From Gillisella vitis (GTDB taxonomy: Bacteria > Pseudomonadota > Alphaproteobacteria > Rhizobiales > Rhizobiaceae), in contig WPHV01000001.1 in assembly GCA_009744235.1 (NCBI GenBank), forward strand, positions 186,001 through 250,000: a DNA stretch of 64,000 bases. The letters are read 5' to 3'. The notes beneath the pieces were generated by a model. That model did no database searches and was not told where the DNA came from. It was given only the letters and a program-made list of their open reading frames with translations. The translations under genes were made by a program, and so were the position numbers. Below are positions 28,516-37,115 of the stretch, one piece after another (the first letter of the stretch is position 1; every line of letters starts with the position of its first letter).

Positions 28516-28957
28516 GGGAGTAAAGCTTCCTGCAATAAACTGAGTGCAGGATACTCGCCGCAACGCTTTGCGGACAGCCACAACGCTTTGTTGCTACAAG
28601 GGAAAGGCCAGCGGGTAGGTATATTCCGGGCGATATCAATTAAGGTATTTAGCGGCCATCAATGACAACCGGGAAATCGCTGGTCCGGTTTGGTGATCCC
28701 GTCCTGGCAACGGCGACACTGCTACGGGGAAAGTGGCGTACCCCCTTTGATGGCCTACCAATGGCGGTTGACCGCTATCCGGCCCTACGCCTTCATCACG
28801 CTCTAAGGATGGCAGAATAGCAGCCTCGAACGGAACGCACTTTAAAAGCCCACAAATAAGCAACACACCAACTTTTCCAATAGAACGCCGCTGATGCATT
28901 TTTTTGCGCATTACTGATCCCAACCCTCATCAGACGCCTCAATCGCGCCCAAGGGCT
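28516..28957. other. Phage spacer with one doubtful small frame
   Basis: A minus-strand frame (28636-28923, up to 95 codons) begins with basic residues and a hydrophobic run (GKVGVLLICGLLKCVPFEA), which could be a small membrane or lipoprotein-like lysis accessory, but no ribosome site or family supports it. Otherwise nothing is seen. Confidence 0.3.
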
Positions 28958-30376
28958 TCAAAACGGCTTCGAAATCGATCTTTGCTCAAAGTCCCGCAGC
29001 GTTTCTATAGCACTATAACGACCAGCCTCTTCCGGCTTCTGAAGCATTTTCATGACACGGTACGCCGCATCGTCCAAATCACCACCTGAATCAATCAAAT
29101 GCACCACCTCTTCTTGCTGATTTTCGTTCAGCTTGTGGGCCTCCTTCGCAATCCAGAAGTCATTTCGAACCTTGAGCGCATAAACCAACCGTTCGGCCAA
29201 ACCGACGCCCACACCTTGCTTTGTCAGCTTCTTGAGAAGTTTCACAGCAAGAGTATCAGGCGGACGGCCTCGCTTTGGCTTCCTGGATTTCGCGACCTTT
29301 GCCTTTGCGCGTTGCTTCTCAAAGATTTCCCGGTTTGCCGCCTCTTCGGCGTTGATCTTAGCGGAAATGCTGCGCGCTCTATAATCTTCCTCTTCAGCCA
29401 CCCTTTCAATATCAGCCTTCATTGCCTCAAGCTGATCATATGTCAGCTTAGTGGAAACAGTGACATAAGGGTTCTTCATCATCCGCCATAAAGGCGAAGC
29501 GTTACCAGGAACAGGAATAGGTGGCGGCGGCGGAAAGCTCATAGGCCAGGGGTCAATCGGCTTCATGATCGCGCCAATCTTATCAAGTGCCGCCGCTCGA
29601 CGATCTCTGGGCATTCCTTCCCAGGCGTCAGTAAATTGCTTCTCTCGCCAGTCGCCTGTTTCCATACGCCCGACGCTTTGCCGCCCAGACGCCGGATCGG
29701 CTATCCGCAACACGCTGTCTAAGTCTGGCTCAATTTTCAATGCCGCCGCGATGCCTGCTTGCTGCGGTAAGCTCATTTTCCTGAGCTTTAGAAGCCGCCC
29801 TTGGTCGTCAGCATAGCGTGTTCTACGAAGTGCGTCTCTGAGTGACCGTTCAAGGCTGCCTATCTGGTAAAGGCGCCATCCAACAGTCTTCGATATATTA
29901 AAATTTTCACTTAAGTCATTGTAAAAGCCTGATTTCTTGAGAAATTCACTTTTCCCATGAGTAGTTTCACTGTGAAATCTTGAACGCCTATCGCCGCCCC
30001 AGGCTGTGGAGTTGTTGCATTCCATCCACCATTCTACATAGCGGACAATATGCTCTCCTTTCTCTAATTGAGGAAGGTTAGCGACACTTAAATTGTCGCT
30101 AATCTCAAGCATAGGAGCTTCGGCCTTCAGACGCAAGACAGCTTTGATCTCCTTAGAACCAAGGATATCCATAGCTCGTAGACGCCTGCCACCATAAATC
30201 AGCGTATACTGCTTACCTTCACCTTTCACGCGACTTCTATAGACCGCAATTGGGTTCAATTGGCCCTCGCGTTCAATAAGCCTTGCAAGCGCTTGCGCCG
30301 CTGCCTCGTCAACAGGTCGGATGCGATCTTCCGGAACGTGGATTTTATCAATGGGAATGGAAATGATCTCGACCAC
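28958..30376 (-). CDS. ParB/Srx-fold phage protein
   Basis: About 472 residues from GTG 30376, which has AGGGCGAGG upstream; the frame continues to a TTG at 30436. The N-terminal domain is ParB-like: IDKIHVPEDRIRPVDEAAA, LIEREGQLNPIAVYRS, then YTLIYGGRRLRAMDILGSKE. The rest contains a helical HTH-like region, a PMSFPPPPPIPVP proline run and a basic KSRKPKRGRPPDT patch. ParB-like proteins occur in early regions of some Mu-like phages. It may bind DNA or hydrolyse CTP, but that is inference. No parA is present. Confidence 0.75.
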   Translation of the reverse strand: MVEIISIPIDKIHVPEDRIRPVDEAAAQALARLIEREGQLNPIAVYRSRVKGEGKQYTLIYGGRRLRAMDILGSKEIKAVLRLKAEAPMLEISDNLSVANLPQLEKGEHIVRYVEWWMECNNSTAWGGDRRSRFHSETTHGKSEFLKKSGFYNDLSENFNISKTVGWRLYQIGSLERSLRDALRRTRYADDQGRLLKLRKMSLPQQAGIAAALKIEPDLDSVLRIADPASGRQSVGRMETGDWREKQFTDAWEGMPRDRRAAALDKIGAIMKPIDPWPMSFPPPPPIPVPGNASPLWRMMKNPYVTVSTKLTYDQLEAMKADIERVAEEEDYRARSISAKINAEEAANREIFEKQRAKAKVAKSRKPKRGRPPDTLAVKLLKKLTKQGVGVGLAERLVYALKVRNDFWIAKEAHKLNENQQEEVVHLIDSGGDLDDAAYRVMKMLQKPEEAGRYSAIETLRDFEQRSISKPF

Positions 30377-30484
30377 CGCAGCCTCGCCCTTAAGCACCAA
30401 ACCACTTTGAAATGACAACAGTCTCAGCTCCAGCAAGCAACGACCATATGCGTCCCAATTCGTAAGTGCTTGCGGGGTTCTTGC

Positions 30485-30664
30485 TCATTTTAAGAGCAGC
30501 CCCTTTTGCAACAATACACCCTCCAATAAACGCCTAATACCTTCCGGCCTCGTAGGAAGGTCGGCCTCCGTCTTTCGAAAAGTGTCTATAGCTTCAATCA
30601 TCTGGCGTGGAAGCCGTACAGTCACTGCTTCAGTATCAACCTGGGGACGCCCTGTTTTTGCCAT
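30485..30664 (-). CDS. Ribbon-helix-helix (CopG-like) repressor, 59 aa
   Basis: A 59-residue protein beginning MAKTGRPQVDTEAVTVRLPR. The strand VTVRLPR, helix QMIEAIDTFRKTEADL and helix PTRPEGIRRLLEGVLLQKG give a standard RHH fold that dimerises and binds DNA through the beta strand. It starts just beside an inverted repeat (30668-30718) and faces the 30783 gene divergently, so autoregulation and control of that gene are likely. It lies directly upstream of the ParB-like gene on the same strand. Confidence 0.75.
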   Translation of the reverse strand: MAKTGRPQVDTEAVTVRLPRQMIEAIDTFRKTEADLPTRPEGIRRLLEGVLLQKGLLLK

Positions 30665-30667
30665 TTT

Positions 30668-30718
30668 GACTTTATGCCACTATCTATTGACGAATTAGAT
30701 TCATGATGTCATAAAGTC
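30668..30718. promoter_or_regulatory. Operator-like inverted repeat between RHH gene and divergent gene
   Basis: GACTTTATG (30668-30676) and its exact reverse complement CATAAAGTC (30710-30718) lie 33 bp apart in the intergenic spacer, with partial continuation of the symmetry inward. The left arm begins 4 bp outside the RHH start codon. It is a likely pair of half-operators for the RHH repressor. Confidence 0.55.
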
Positions 30719-30782
30719 AGCAGCCGCGCAAGGTGCTTCCAACACCCAACGCGGCCTAACCGCAGGCAAAGGAGTTCACCCC

Positions 30783-31502
30783 ATGCCCGAAGCTGTAGCC
30801 AGCAATAGCATATCTATGTCCGACGGTCAGCACCCGTTCAAGACAGACCTCACAGCCTTCATTGACACAATACAAGAGCTTGAAGCACTAACCATTATGC
30901 TTTCGAGCCTGCTGTCAACAACCGGCTTGGAAAGCCAAGCATCCGGCATTTCGGGCCTATTTCAAAGGCAGTTATCCGATCTCGATCAAATTTATAAAGC
31001 CGTAAAGTCTGACCTATCGAAACCAACTGAAAGAGCAATAACGGCAACAGAAAAACCGAAGCAAAGCAACATCAACGTTCAATTCAAGCTCTACAATCAC
31101 ATTCTCAACCTGATCAAAATCATCCGGATTGAAACCGGCGAACCAGTCTACGCCACACATGAAGAATGGCCCGAAACCATTCAAAAAACTATCGTCGATC
31201 TTGCGCAAAGCTACGTCGATAAAGTGCTCAACAAGATGGAAGACAAAACAAACGAGATGGAAGCTGGAAGTTTGCTTCCGTGGATAGAGGCCATCATTCG
31301 CCGCGAACTACTGAACGAAAAGCAACCCGCGCCAACGACAATGTTACGCGACAACTTCATTCTCGACAGTATAGAAAGTGGATACTCAACTGCAGACATT
31401 GCCCAAGTGCTTGGCCTATCACGCCACGCGATTGATAAGGCCGTATACCGCCTCAAACGTCCAATCCATGAGGCAAATAGGCAGCAAGCAACGGCAAACT
31501 AA
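30783..31502 (+). CDS. Phage-region HTH protein of unknown function
   Basis: A 239-residue protein with no close family that I recognise. The N-terminal ~180 residues are helical (LSSLLSTTGLESQASGISGL; LYNHILNLIKIIRIETGEP). The C-terminus has an HTH: IESGYSTADIAQVLGLSRHA then IDKAVYRLKR. It is divergent from the RHH gene and ends in a terminator. It could be an early phage regulator. AAAGGAG is eight bases upstream of the ATG. Confidence 0.7.
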   Translation: MPEAVASNSISMSDGQHPFKTDLTAFIDTIQELEALTIMLSSLLSTTGLESQASGISGLFQRQLSDLDQIYKAVKSDLSKPTERAITATEKPKQSNINVQFKLYNHILNLIKIIRIETGEPVYATHEEWPETIQKTIVDLAQSYVDKVLNKMEDKTNEMEAGSLLPWIEAIIRRELLNEKQPAPTTMLRDNFILDSIESGYSTADIAQVLGLSRHAIDKAVYRLKRPIHEANRQQATAN

Positions 31503-31526
31503 CAGCCCCAATCAACGTGATTACAA

Positions 31527-31555
31527 GGCACTCTGGCAAACCGGAGTGCTTTTTT
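31527..31555 (+). terminator. Rho-independent terminator
   Basis: GGCACTCTGG pairs (two G-T wobbles) with CCGGAGTGCT around loop CAAA, then TTTTT, 25 bp after the stop of the 30783 gene. Confidence 0.75.
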
Positions 31556-31647
31556 ATGTCGATTTCGTATCGACGTTTTGTCATTCACAGGCCCCACCAC
31601 TTTCGGCAATCTCAGTCCATCGAACAATTCACTTAAAGGACTGTAAC

Positions 31648-31869
31648 ATGCCCACTCTGGCCGAACGAACCCGTAACCAATACCCCGCGACAAATGTAAT
31701 TCCCGTTTGGCTTCTTTGCTATTGGCGATTGTTGCGCACAACTGCCGCAGGATATTATGCAAAAGCTTGGGCAATATTACCATCAGCGCTTCCTATGAAT
31801 GTAACATGCCCAACAGTGGAAGGTCTTGCCGCAATGTTGGTGCATCATCGTCTAATTGACGAGCAATAA
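31648..31869 (+). CDS. Small hypothetical protein (73 aa)
   Basis: It begins MPTLAERTRNQYPATNVIPV and has a hydrophobic stretch (VWLLCYWRLLRTTAAGYYAK) in the middle. AAAGGA is eight bases before the ATG. It follows the terminator at 31555, so it would need its own promoter. No family recognised; it may be a phage accessory protein. Confidence 0.45.
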   Translation: MPTLAERTRNQYPATNVIPVWLLCYWRLLRTTAAGYYAKAWAILPSALPMNVTCPTVEGLAAMLVHHRLIDEQ

Positions 31870-32010
31870 ACATGCATTACACAATGGCATCTAAATTTTG
31901 AAATATCTAAATGAAGCCATTTAATACGTGAATCTCAGTCAGTTTAGCGCCCTCATTTCGATCGTTCCAGCTTGTAGTTTTCTTTCCCACCAGCGGACGT
32001 CCGATGCACG

Positions 32011-34077
32011 CTAGCTAGCCAACAAAAAGCGAGAACAGACCTCAACTACGTTGTCTTCTGCCCTGATTGACAGAGGAAAGCCTGCAACAGCCAGTATCTT
32101 TCTTTTCAGGTTTACCAATATTTTTCCTTCGGCCCAAGTGAAATCGAAGACCTGTGCCGCATCTCCATTAATTGCTCTTGCCAGTTGGTTAGCGTTTACA
32201 GTAGGCGATCCGCTTTTCAATCGAGTTTGTAGTGGCGCAACACAAGAAAGCAATAAATCAAGCAGAGCTTCGCCTTCGTTAAGCTTCTCAGCCGATGACG
32301 CTGCCCTCAAACACCTGACAACGTCGTTGAATGAGTGCTCGAGTGCGCCGTCTTCTGCATCTTGAATGAAGAGAGCCTCCTTCACGGCCGCGTCTGGCTT
32401 GCTCGGAACCTCCTTTAGATCCGTACCGCTGTAATAGTCCTCGATCGTACCTCTGCGAAGGATGAAACATCCCAGCTCTTCAAGAACAGAGAGCAGAACG
32501 TCCAAACGTGCCCTTATCGCGGCCCAGCGGTCTGGCAACTCGGTCAGCTGATCCTGCGATTGGGATAGGATCGTTGCAAGTGCGGCGCGCCGTCTACGCC
32601 GTTCTTCATCTTTGGGATCGCCAGCGATGTAGTACTGGTGCTGCTCAGCCAATTGAGAAATCTCGCTCCAATAGGCACTCACAAGTCCGCAGAAATCACT
32701 GTACACACTCCGCGACAGCTCTCTCCCAGACGCAAACCCACGTTTAGTCGCAACGGCTCCACCTTCATGTGTGCTTAGAAAACTGTTTGACAGTTCAATT
32801 CCATCGGCGAGACCGTCACAATCAGCAAGAACTACTGGTTCCTTACCCATCAGCCGCAACAGCTTGAGCACTGCAGGAAATTCTCCCTTTCCAATTACCG
32901 GGAGTACTTGCGAACCACCGGCTTCAAGATGGATCACAAGTTTTGAGGCAAGCGCGCCGCAAATCACGGCGTCGGAAGGCCCCTCCACAAGAATAGGTGA
33001 CTTCGCGAACAACGAGAGCTTGTGCTCTTGTCCCATCCGGCTTACCAGCTCACGGACCTTTCGGCCACCGAGCTCACCGACTTGAGGGGAAATCTGAACC
33101 GGTGGTGCGGCGAAATCCGAGCAAAATATCAACTGCGGTATGTCGCTCGGGGTGTCGAGCTTTATGAACTCCGTGGAGTGCGTGGACAAAACTATTATTT
33201 TTTTGTTGCTTGCGCTATCCGGATATCCTGCTACCCCGGTCATTTCTTGGAGCAGAAATGCTTGCAATTGGGGATGAAGTGATACTTCGGGCTCATCAAT
33301 GAGAAGTGCGCCGATCTCATCATCGTAGAGAGCTGTCAGCAATCCCACTAGGTGCATCAATCCAGATGCTTCACGTCCGGAGGAATAAGTCGTGTCGGTA
33401 CCGTCGAGGCGCATGAACGACAATTTCAGGCTGCCAGCGTCCCATTCAACAAAGACATCCCGTTGGAATAGCTTTCGTAGCCTTTCACGGATTTTGACCA
33501 GGATGTCCGGTCTTTGGGAAAGGGTAAGAATGTCGCCCTGCAAAGTCTCGAAGTTGTGCCGTCGAGAAGCGTCGTCCTTTGAGCCGTATTGGGCTCGATC
33601 ATAAAGCGGGGTGCCAGAACGGTGGCCGTCATAGTCGGCTCGATATTGCTCCAGCAACCCGATTCGCCCAGCGGAAATAAACCGGACATTTTTGTTCGGC
33701 GGTGGTCCTCCATTTGGTCCCGGCTGCCCCATCAGTTGTAGCAGTCCATGCTTGGCTGCCCTCATCAATTGGGTCTTTCCAGAGCCGTTCGGCCCCAAGA
33801 TAACCGTGATCCCACTATTGAGACTAATCATGTAGTTCTGCGCACCACCGGGAGCGGAAATTTTCGCATTTATCTCGACAGGAAACGCCATGTGTGAGCC
33901 ATTTAACTCCGGGTTGAGGGAGTAGAGTGCGGTGCAGAATTCCTGAGTTGCAAGTTCTGTGTGTGGCTTGAGTAGCTTTATCCCGGGGAATTTGCTGTGA
34001 AATTCTACGTCTTGGCCAAATAGGGCATAGCAAGCGCCGATCCCTTCGATTTGTGACGATTGGGTCGAGCGGGTCAC
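32011..34077 (-). CDS. OLD-type nuclease: AAA ATPase fused to TOPRIM domain
   Basis: A 688-residue protein. An ABC-type ATPase contains Walker A GPNGSGKT (95-102), a signature-like SSGREASG (232-239), Walker B ALLIDEPEVSLHP (257-269) and the switch LSTHS (His 300). A TOPRIM domain follows: ILVEGPSDAVI (Glu 365) and VVLADCDGLADG (Asp 419, Asp 421). This is the layout of OLD-family nucleases, several of which defend against phage. There is no UvrD-like helicase beside it (as in Gabija), so it is a class 1-like stand-alone OLD. Start is GTG 34077; its position inside a phage-derived island fits a defence cargo. Confidence 0.85.
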   Translation of the reverse strand: MTRSTQSSQIEGIGACYALFGQDVEFHSKFPGIKLLKPHTELATQEFCTALYSLNPELNGSHMAFPVEINAKISAPGGAQNYMISLNSGITVILGPNGSGKTQLMRAAKHGLLQLMGQPGPNGGPPPNKNVRFISAGRIGLLEQYRADYDGHRSGTPLYDRAQYGSKDDASRRHNFETLQGDILTLSQRPDILVKIRERLRKLFQRDVFVEWDAGSLKLSFMRLDGTDTTYSSGREASGLMHLVGLLTALYDDEIGALLIDEPEVSLHPQLQAFLLQEMTGVAGYPDSASNKKIIVLSTHSTEFIKLDTPSDIPQLIFCSDFAAPPVQISPQVGELGGRKVRELVSRMGQEHKLSLFAKSPILVEGPSDAVICGALASKLVIHLEAGGSQVLPVIGKGEFPAVLKLLRLMGKEPVVLADCDGLADGIELSNSFLSTHEGGAVATKRGFASGRELSRSVYSDFCGLVSAYWSEISQLAEQHQYYIAGDPKDEERRRRRAALATILSQSQDQLTELPDRWAAIRARLDVLLSVLEELGCFILRRGTIEDYYSGTDLKEVPSKPDAAVKEALFIQDAEDGALEHSFNDVVRCLRAASSAEKLNEGEALLDLLLSCVAPLQTRLKSGSPTVNANQLARAINGDAAQVFDFTWAEGKILVNLKRKILAVAGFPLSIRAEDNVVEVCSRFLLAS

Positions 34078-34255
34078 ACATCTCGAAAGGTCTATAACCG
34101 ACAGTGAGCGGCCCAGAGCTGACAGTCCACTTGCGGCCCCATATCGGCCATCACCGATTGCCGTGAAAACACGGTCATTGGTGATGTTTCCTTTTGAGCA
34201 CGTCTCAAATTCCCCCTCCCTTGATCAAGCATGTGTCGCTGCTAAATTGGTCAGC

Positions 34256-34396
34256 ATGGGAACATTCATCGAAATGATCATCGGCAGCCTGTTCGGGGCG
34301 CCGCCGGCAAAAACCAAGATCGGGAAACGCATCCAGAATTACGGGTGGATTGTGCCTGTTGTCGTCGGCATTAGTCTGCTGTTGTTCTGGCACTGA
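34256..34396 (+). CDS. Small single-TM protein (46 aa)
   Basis: A possible short gene: MGTFIEMIIGSLFGAPPAKT then a basic stretch and a C-terminal transmembrane helix (WIVPVVVGISLLLFWH). It is divergent from the OLD gene. No clear ribosome site is seen and the frame extends upstream, so existence and start are both uncertain. Small membrane proteins beside defence nucleases can be partners, but nothing here proves it. Confidence 0.35.
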   Translation: MGTFIEMIIGSLFGAPPAKTKIGKRIQNYGWIVPVVVGISLLLFWH

Positions 34397-34502
34397 TTCT
34401 CAGGCCCTTGGAGCACTAGCGAGACTGTTACCCCCAAATAAGGTCAGATCACCCTGTTATCAGAAGCATTGAAGTGCGTTTTCGCTCCCCTAGCTTACGT
34501 AA

Positions 34503-34787
34503 ATGGAAAAACTGCCGTTCGATGATAACGCAAACCAGATCTTTTCTTACGATGGCATCCCGGTCGGTTATTTCGGAGGCGGTATCGTGCCAATCAAGCC
34601 TGGCACTTACCGTTACATGCCATTTCGAAGTCTTGGCCACTATATGATGGTGCGATCGCTCGACGATGGTGGAAGGCCGGTTTGCTCCTACAAGCGCGTT
34701 AAAACCACCGTTCATTTCGAGGTGCTTGGTCGAAGCGCAAACAGAGAACTCCATCTTGGCGCCTTCACAACCTCTGACGACGAATAA
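34503..34787 (+). CDS. Small hypothetical protein (94 aa)
   Basis: It begins MEKLPFDDNANQIFSYDGIP and continues with VGYFGGGIVPIKPGTYRYMP, then VCSYKRVKTTVHFEVLG. Composition and beta-rich pattern look like a real soluble protein, though the upstream sequence lacks a good ribosome site. No domain recognised. Confidence 0.5.
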   Translation: MEKLPFDDNANQIFSYDGIPVGYFGGGIVPIKPGTYRYMPFRSLGHYMMVRSLDDGGRPVCSYKRVKTTVHFEVLGRSANRELHLGAFTTSDDE

Positions 34788-34905
34788 CCCAGCCGCAGAC
34801 GTGATCGCGTCGTCTTTCTGACGTGGCAATGGACGCCATTTTGAGCCCAATTGTCAGATAAGATGCAAATATGGAACTAGGCGGCACTTCAGTACAGCCT
34901 GGATC

Positions 34906-35142
34906 CTAAGTCCCGCGTGAAATTTTCTCCCAATTGCCTGCGTCGAACAAGTCCTTCATTTCAATGCATTTTTGGCTCGCATAGGATAATTCCGGCGCGA
35001 AATTTTTACTGTCTGAGTTGGAAGGCAAATCTGTCGAGGCTTGGCGAGCCACGCTGGGGCAATGTTCCGGCAATATCAATTCTTTGAAAAACGTCACCCC
35101 TGCCCTGAATGGTTTTTGAAGGCGCACGTTATGTTTGATCAT
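34906..35142 (-). CDS. Doubtful small frame (78 aa)
   Basis: It reads MIKHNVRLQKPFRAGVTFFK and then a hydrophilic tail. There is no ribosome site and no recognised family. Recorded because it occupies an otherwise empty stretch. Confidence 0.25.
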   Translation of the reverse strand: MIKHNVRLQKPFRAGVTFFKELILPEHCPSVARQASTDLPSNSDSKNFAPELSYASQKCIEMKDLFDAGNWEKISRGT

Positions 35143-35473
35143 AAAGTACGCTTACGTGCAGATCACAAACCTATCCCGCTTATTTTACTCGGGCAATCAT
35201 GCAGTTCGATTGGCAAAATATCTTTTTGAAACAACCACTCCCACCTGTTCCCATGAAATTTCGCAAATTCCCGCCAATTCCAAGCCTGCCTGACAGACAA
35301 CATGTATGTATGTATGTATGTAGCTCGCCGCGCACTTCCGGAATTTTGACACGCAGAACCGGAAAAATGAAAATTCGAGATCGCATATCAAAAAGTTGAT
35401 TCGAACATAGTTTGAAGGCCGCTCAAATGGCCATTTACCTCGGGTGTTGACGTGGTGCATCGGGGACAAAACC
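35143..35473. other. Spacer with right direct-repeat copy and a TATG microsatellite
   Basis: About five ATGT units (35301-35320) run directly into the right 49-bp repeat copy (35319-35367). Overlapping short frames here translate the simple repeat and are not credible genes. Confidence 0.5.
35319..35367 (+). repeat. Right copy of 49-bp imperfect direct repeat
   Basis: Same orientation as 25885-25933, 43 of 49 identical by eye (TGTAGCTCGCC, AATTTTGACACG, CGGAAAAA shared). Confidence 0.7.
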
Positions 35474-35701
35474 CTACAGAACTATACAGAGGAATCCGAT
35501 CAATCCAACCAACGCGACAAGCAAAAGAAGAAGCCGCATTTTTATCCAGAATGCCGTTTTACGAGAAATCGGCTTCTGGAGGTTTTCATACGCTTGGGAG
35601 TAATCGAGCTTGGTGAACCCAGACCCCAATCTACGAGACGGCATCGTCGCACCGACGACACCGCAAGCCAACACAAGAAAAACAATGAATACGATAATCA
35701 C
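35474..35701 (-). CDS. Small protein with two transmembrane helices (75 aa)
   Basis: Starts at GTG 35701 with GGAGG seven bases upstream. It has an N-terminal helix (MIIVFIVFLVLACGVVGATM), a short hydrophilic middle (SRRLGSGFTKLDYSQAYENL) and a C-terminal helix (MRLLLLLVALVGLIGFLCIV). The ribosome site makes it a likely gene. Function unknown; holin-like or inner-membrane accessory are guesses. Confidence 0.6.
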   Translation of the reverse strand: MIIVFIVFLVLACGVVGATMPSRRLGSGFTKLDYSQAYENLQKPISRKTAFWIKMRLLLLLVALVGLIGFLCIVL

Positions 35702-35844
35702 CTCGTGACCTCCGACATCAGCGGTTAATCCGCCTCCTGAGACCGAGAATAATTTGCTTGCTTGGCCTCAAGGTCAAGCGTTGCGAAAGGGAACACGTCT
35801 TCTTCTGGCGCGAACCGGCCATGGCGGCTTTCGGCCCGAAGCGG

Positions 35845-37005
35845 TCATTCCAACGGCAAGCCTCGCTCCACGATTGCCTTGAAATATTCGACACCAAAGG
35901 GAATGGCCGCGTCGTTGAAGTCGTACCGAGAGTCATGAACAGACGGGCCGTCGCCATTTCCGATGAGCATGATGTTTCCTGGTCTAGCTTCGAGCATGAA
36001 CGCGAAGTCTTCTGATCCCATCAATGGCTCCATAGAGCCGTTTACGTTTTCCGCGCCAACCAATGAAGTCGCTGTGCTAACAGCGAATACGGTTTCACCT
36101 GGGTGATTTATGGTCGGTGGAAACATCCGCTTGTATGCGACCGATGCTTTTGCTCCGTAGGCTTCGGCAACATGCGACGCGATTTCTGTTACACGTTTTT
36201 CTATCAGATCGCGCGTGGCGGGATCGAACGTCCTGGTCGTACCGCCCATCTCGGCCGACTGAGGTATGACGTTGCCAGCCTTGCCGCCCGCCATCCAGCC
36301 CACGGTGACAACTGCGCACTGACGAGGATGGACATTGCGGGAGACAATCGTCTGGAGCGCCAAAAGGATGTTTGCGCCGACAACAAGCGGATCAACGCTG
36401 ACGTGGGGTGATGCTCCGTGCGCCCCTTTGCCTTCGATCTTTATCCGAAAGCCATCAGCAGATGCAGCCAATGGTCCGCTGGCAGTCGTGAACTGACCAA
36501 TTGGCAACCCTGGCTCGGTGTGCATGGCATAGATCTCATCTATCTCCAAGCGGTCCATCAAACCATCATCGACCATGGCCTTTCCACCTCCGCCACCTTC
36601 CTCTGCTGGTTGGAAGATAACCACGGCCTTCCCATTGAATGCTCGGGTCCGGGTCAGGGAACGAGCGGCACCTAGAAGCATTGCGGTGTGTCCATCATGT
36701 CCGCACGCATGCATCACGCCTTTGGTCGTAGATACCCAAGGCGCTCCAGTTTCTTCCTCGATCGGTAGCGCATCCATATCAGCTCGTAATCCAATTACCT
36801 TCTCGCTGGTCTGTTGTTGGCCATGAATGATGCCGACGACGCCCGTCTTGCCGATGCCTGTTATGATTTCGTCACAGCCGAATTCAGCAAGCTTTGCCGC
36901 CACAAAGGCAGCCGTTCTGTGAACTTCGAATTGAAGCTCAGGGTGGGCATGAATATCGCGCCGCCATTCGACAACGTCAGCGTAATCAGCATCGCTCCAT
37001 TCCAT
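35845..37005 (-). CDS. M20 family amidohydrolase (hippurate hydrolase/IAA-amino-acid hydrolase-like)
   Basis: A 386-residue metallopeptidase. Motifs: RRDIHAHPELQFEVHRTAAF at the N-terminus, LRADMDALPIEE, MHACGHDGHTAMLLGAA (metal Asp/His), IFQPAEEGGGG (metal/catalytic Glu pair), GKGAHGASPHVSVDP (dimerisation domain) and a C-terminal MGSEDFAFMLEARPG. It hydrolyses N-acyl or N-aroyl amino acids in the cytosol. ATG 37005 has GAGG six bases upstream and gives the normal family length; the frame reaches a TTG at 37062. A second M20 gene is at 52100. Confidence 0.93.
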   Translation of the reverse strand: MEWSDADYADVVEWRRDIHAHPELQFEVHRTAAFVAAKLAEFGCDEIITGIGKTGVVGIIHGQQQTSEKVIGLRADMDALPIEEETGAPWVSTTKGVMHACGHDGHTAMLLGAARSLTRTRAFNGKAVVIFQPAEEGGGGGKAMVDDGLMDRLEIDEIYAMHTEPGLPIGQFTTASGPLAASADGFRIKIEGKGAHGASPHVSVDPLVVGANILLALQTIVSRNVHPRQCAVVTVGWMAGGKAGNVIPQSAEMGGTTRTFDPATRDLIEKRVTEIASHVAEAYGAKASVAYKRMFPPTINHPGETVFAVSTATSLVGAENVNGSMEPLMGSEDFAFMLEARPGNIMLIGNGDGPSVHDSRYDFNDAAIPFGVEYFKAIVERGLPLE

Positions 37006-37115
37006 TGGATACCTCGGTGGTGTGATGTCTTTCAGATCGGTAGGATAAGCGATTTTGATCAAGGCACAATGACCGCTAATGGCGCAAAGCTGCCCTTAAG
37101 CATTTGCTCTCAACA

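Noticed and set aside
35301..35320. TATG microsatellite considered as a phase-variation tract
   Set aside because: It lies outside any credible coding frame and promoter; overlapping short frames merely translate it.
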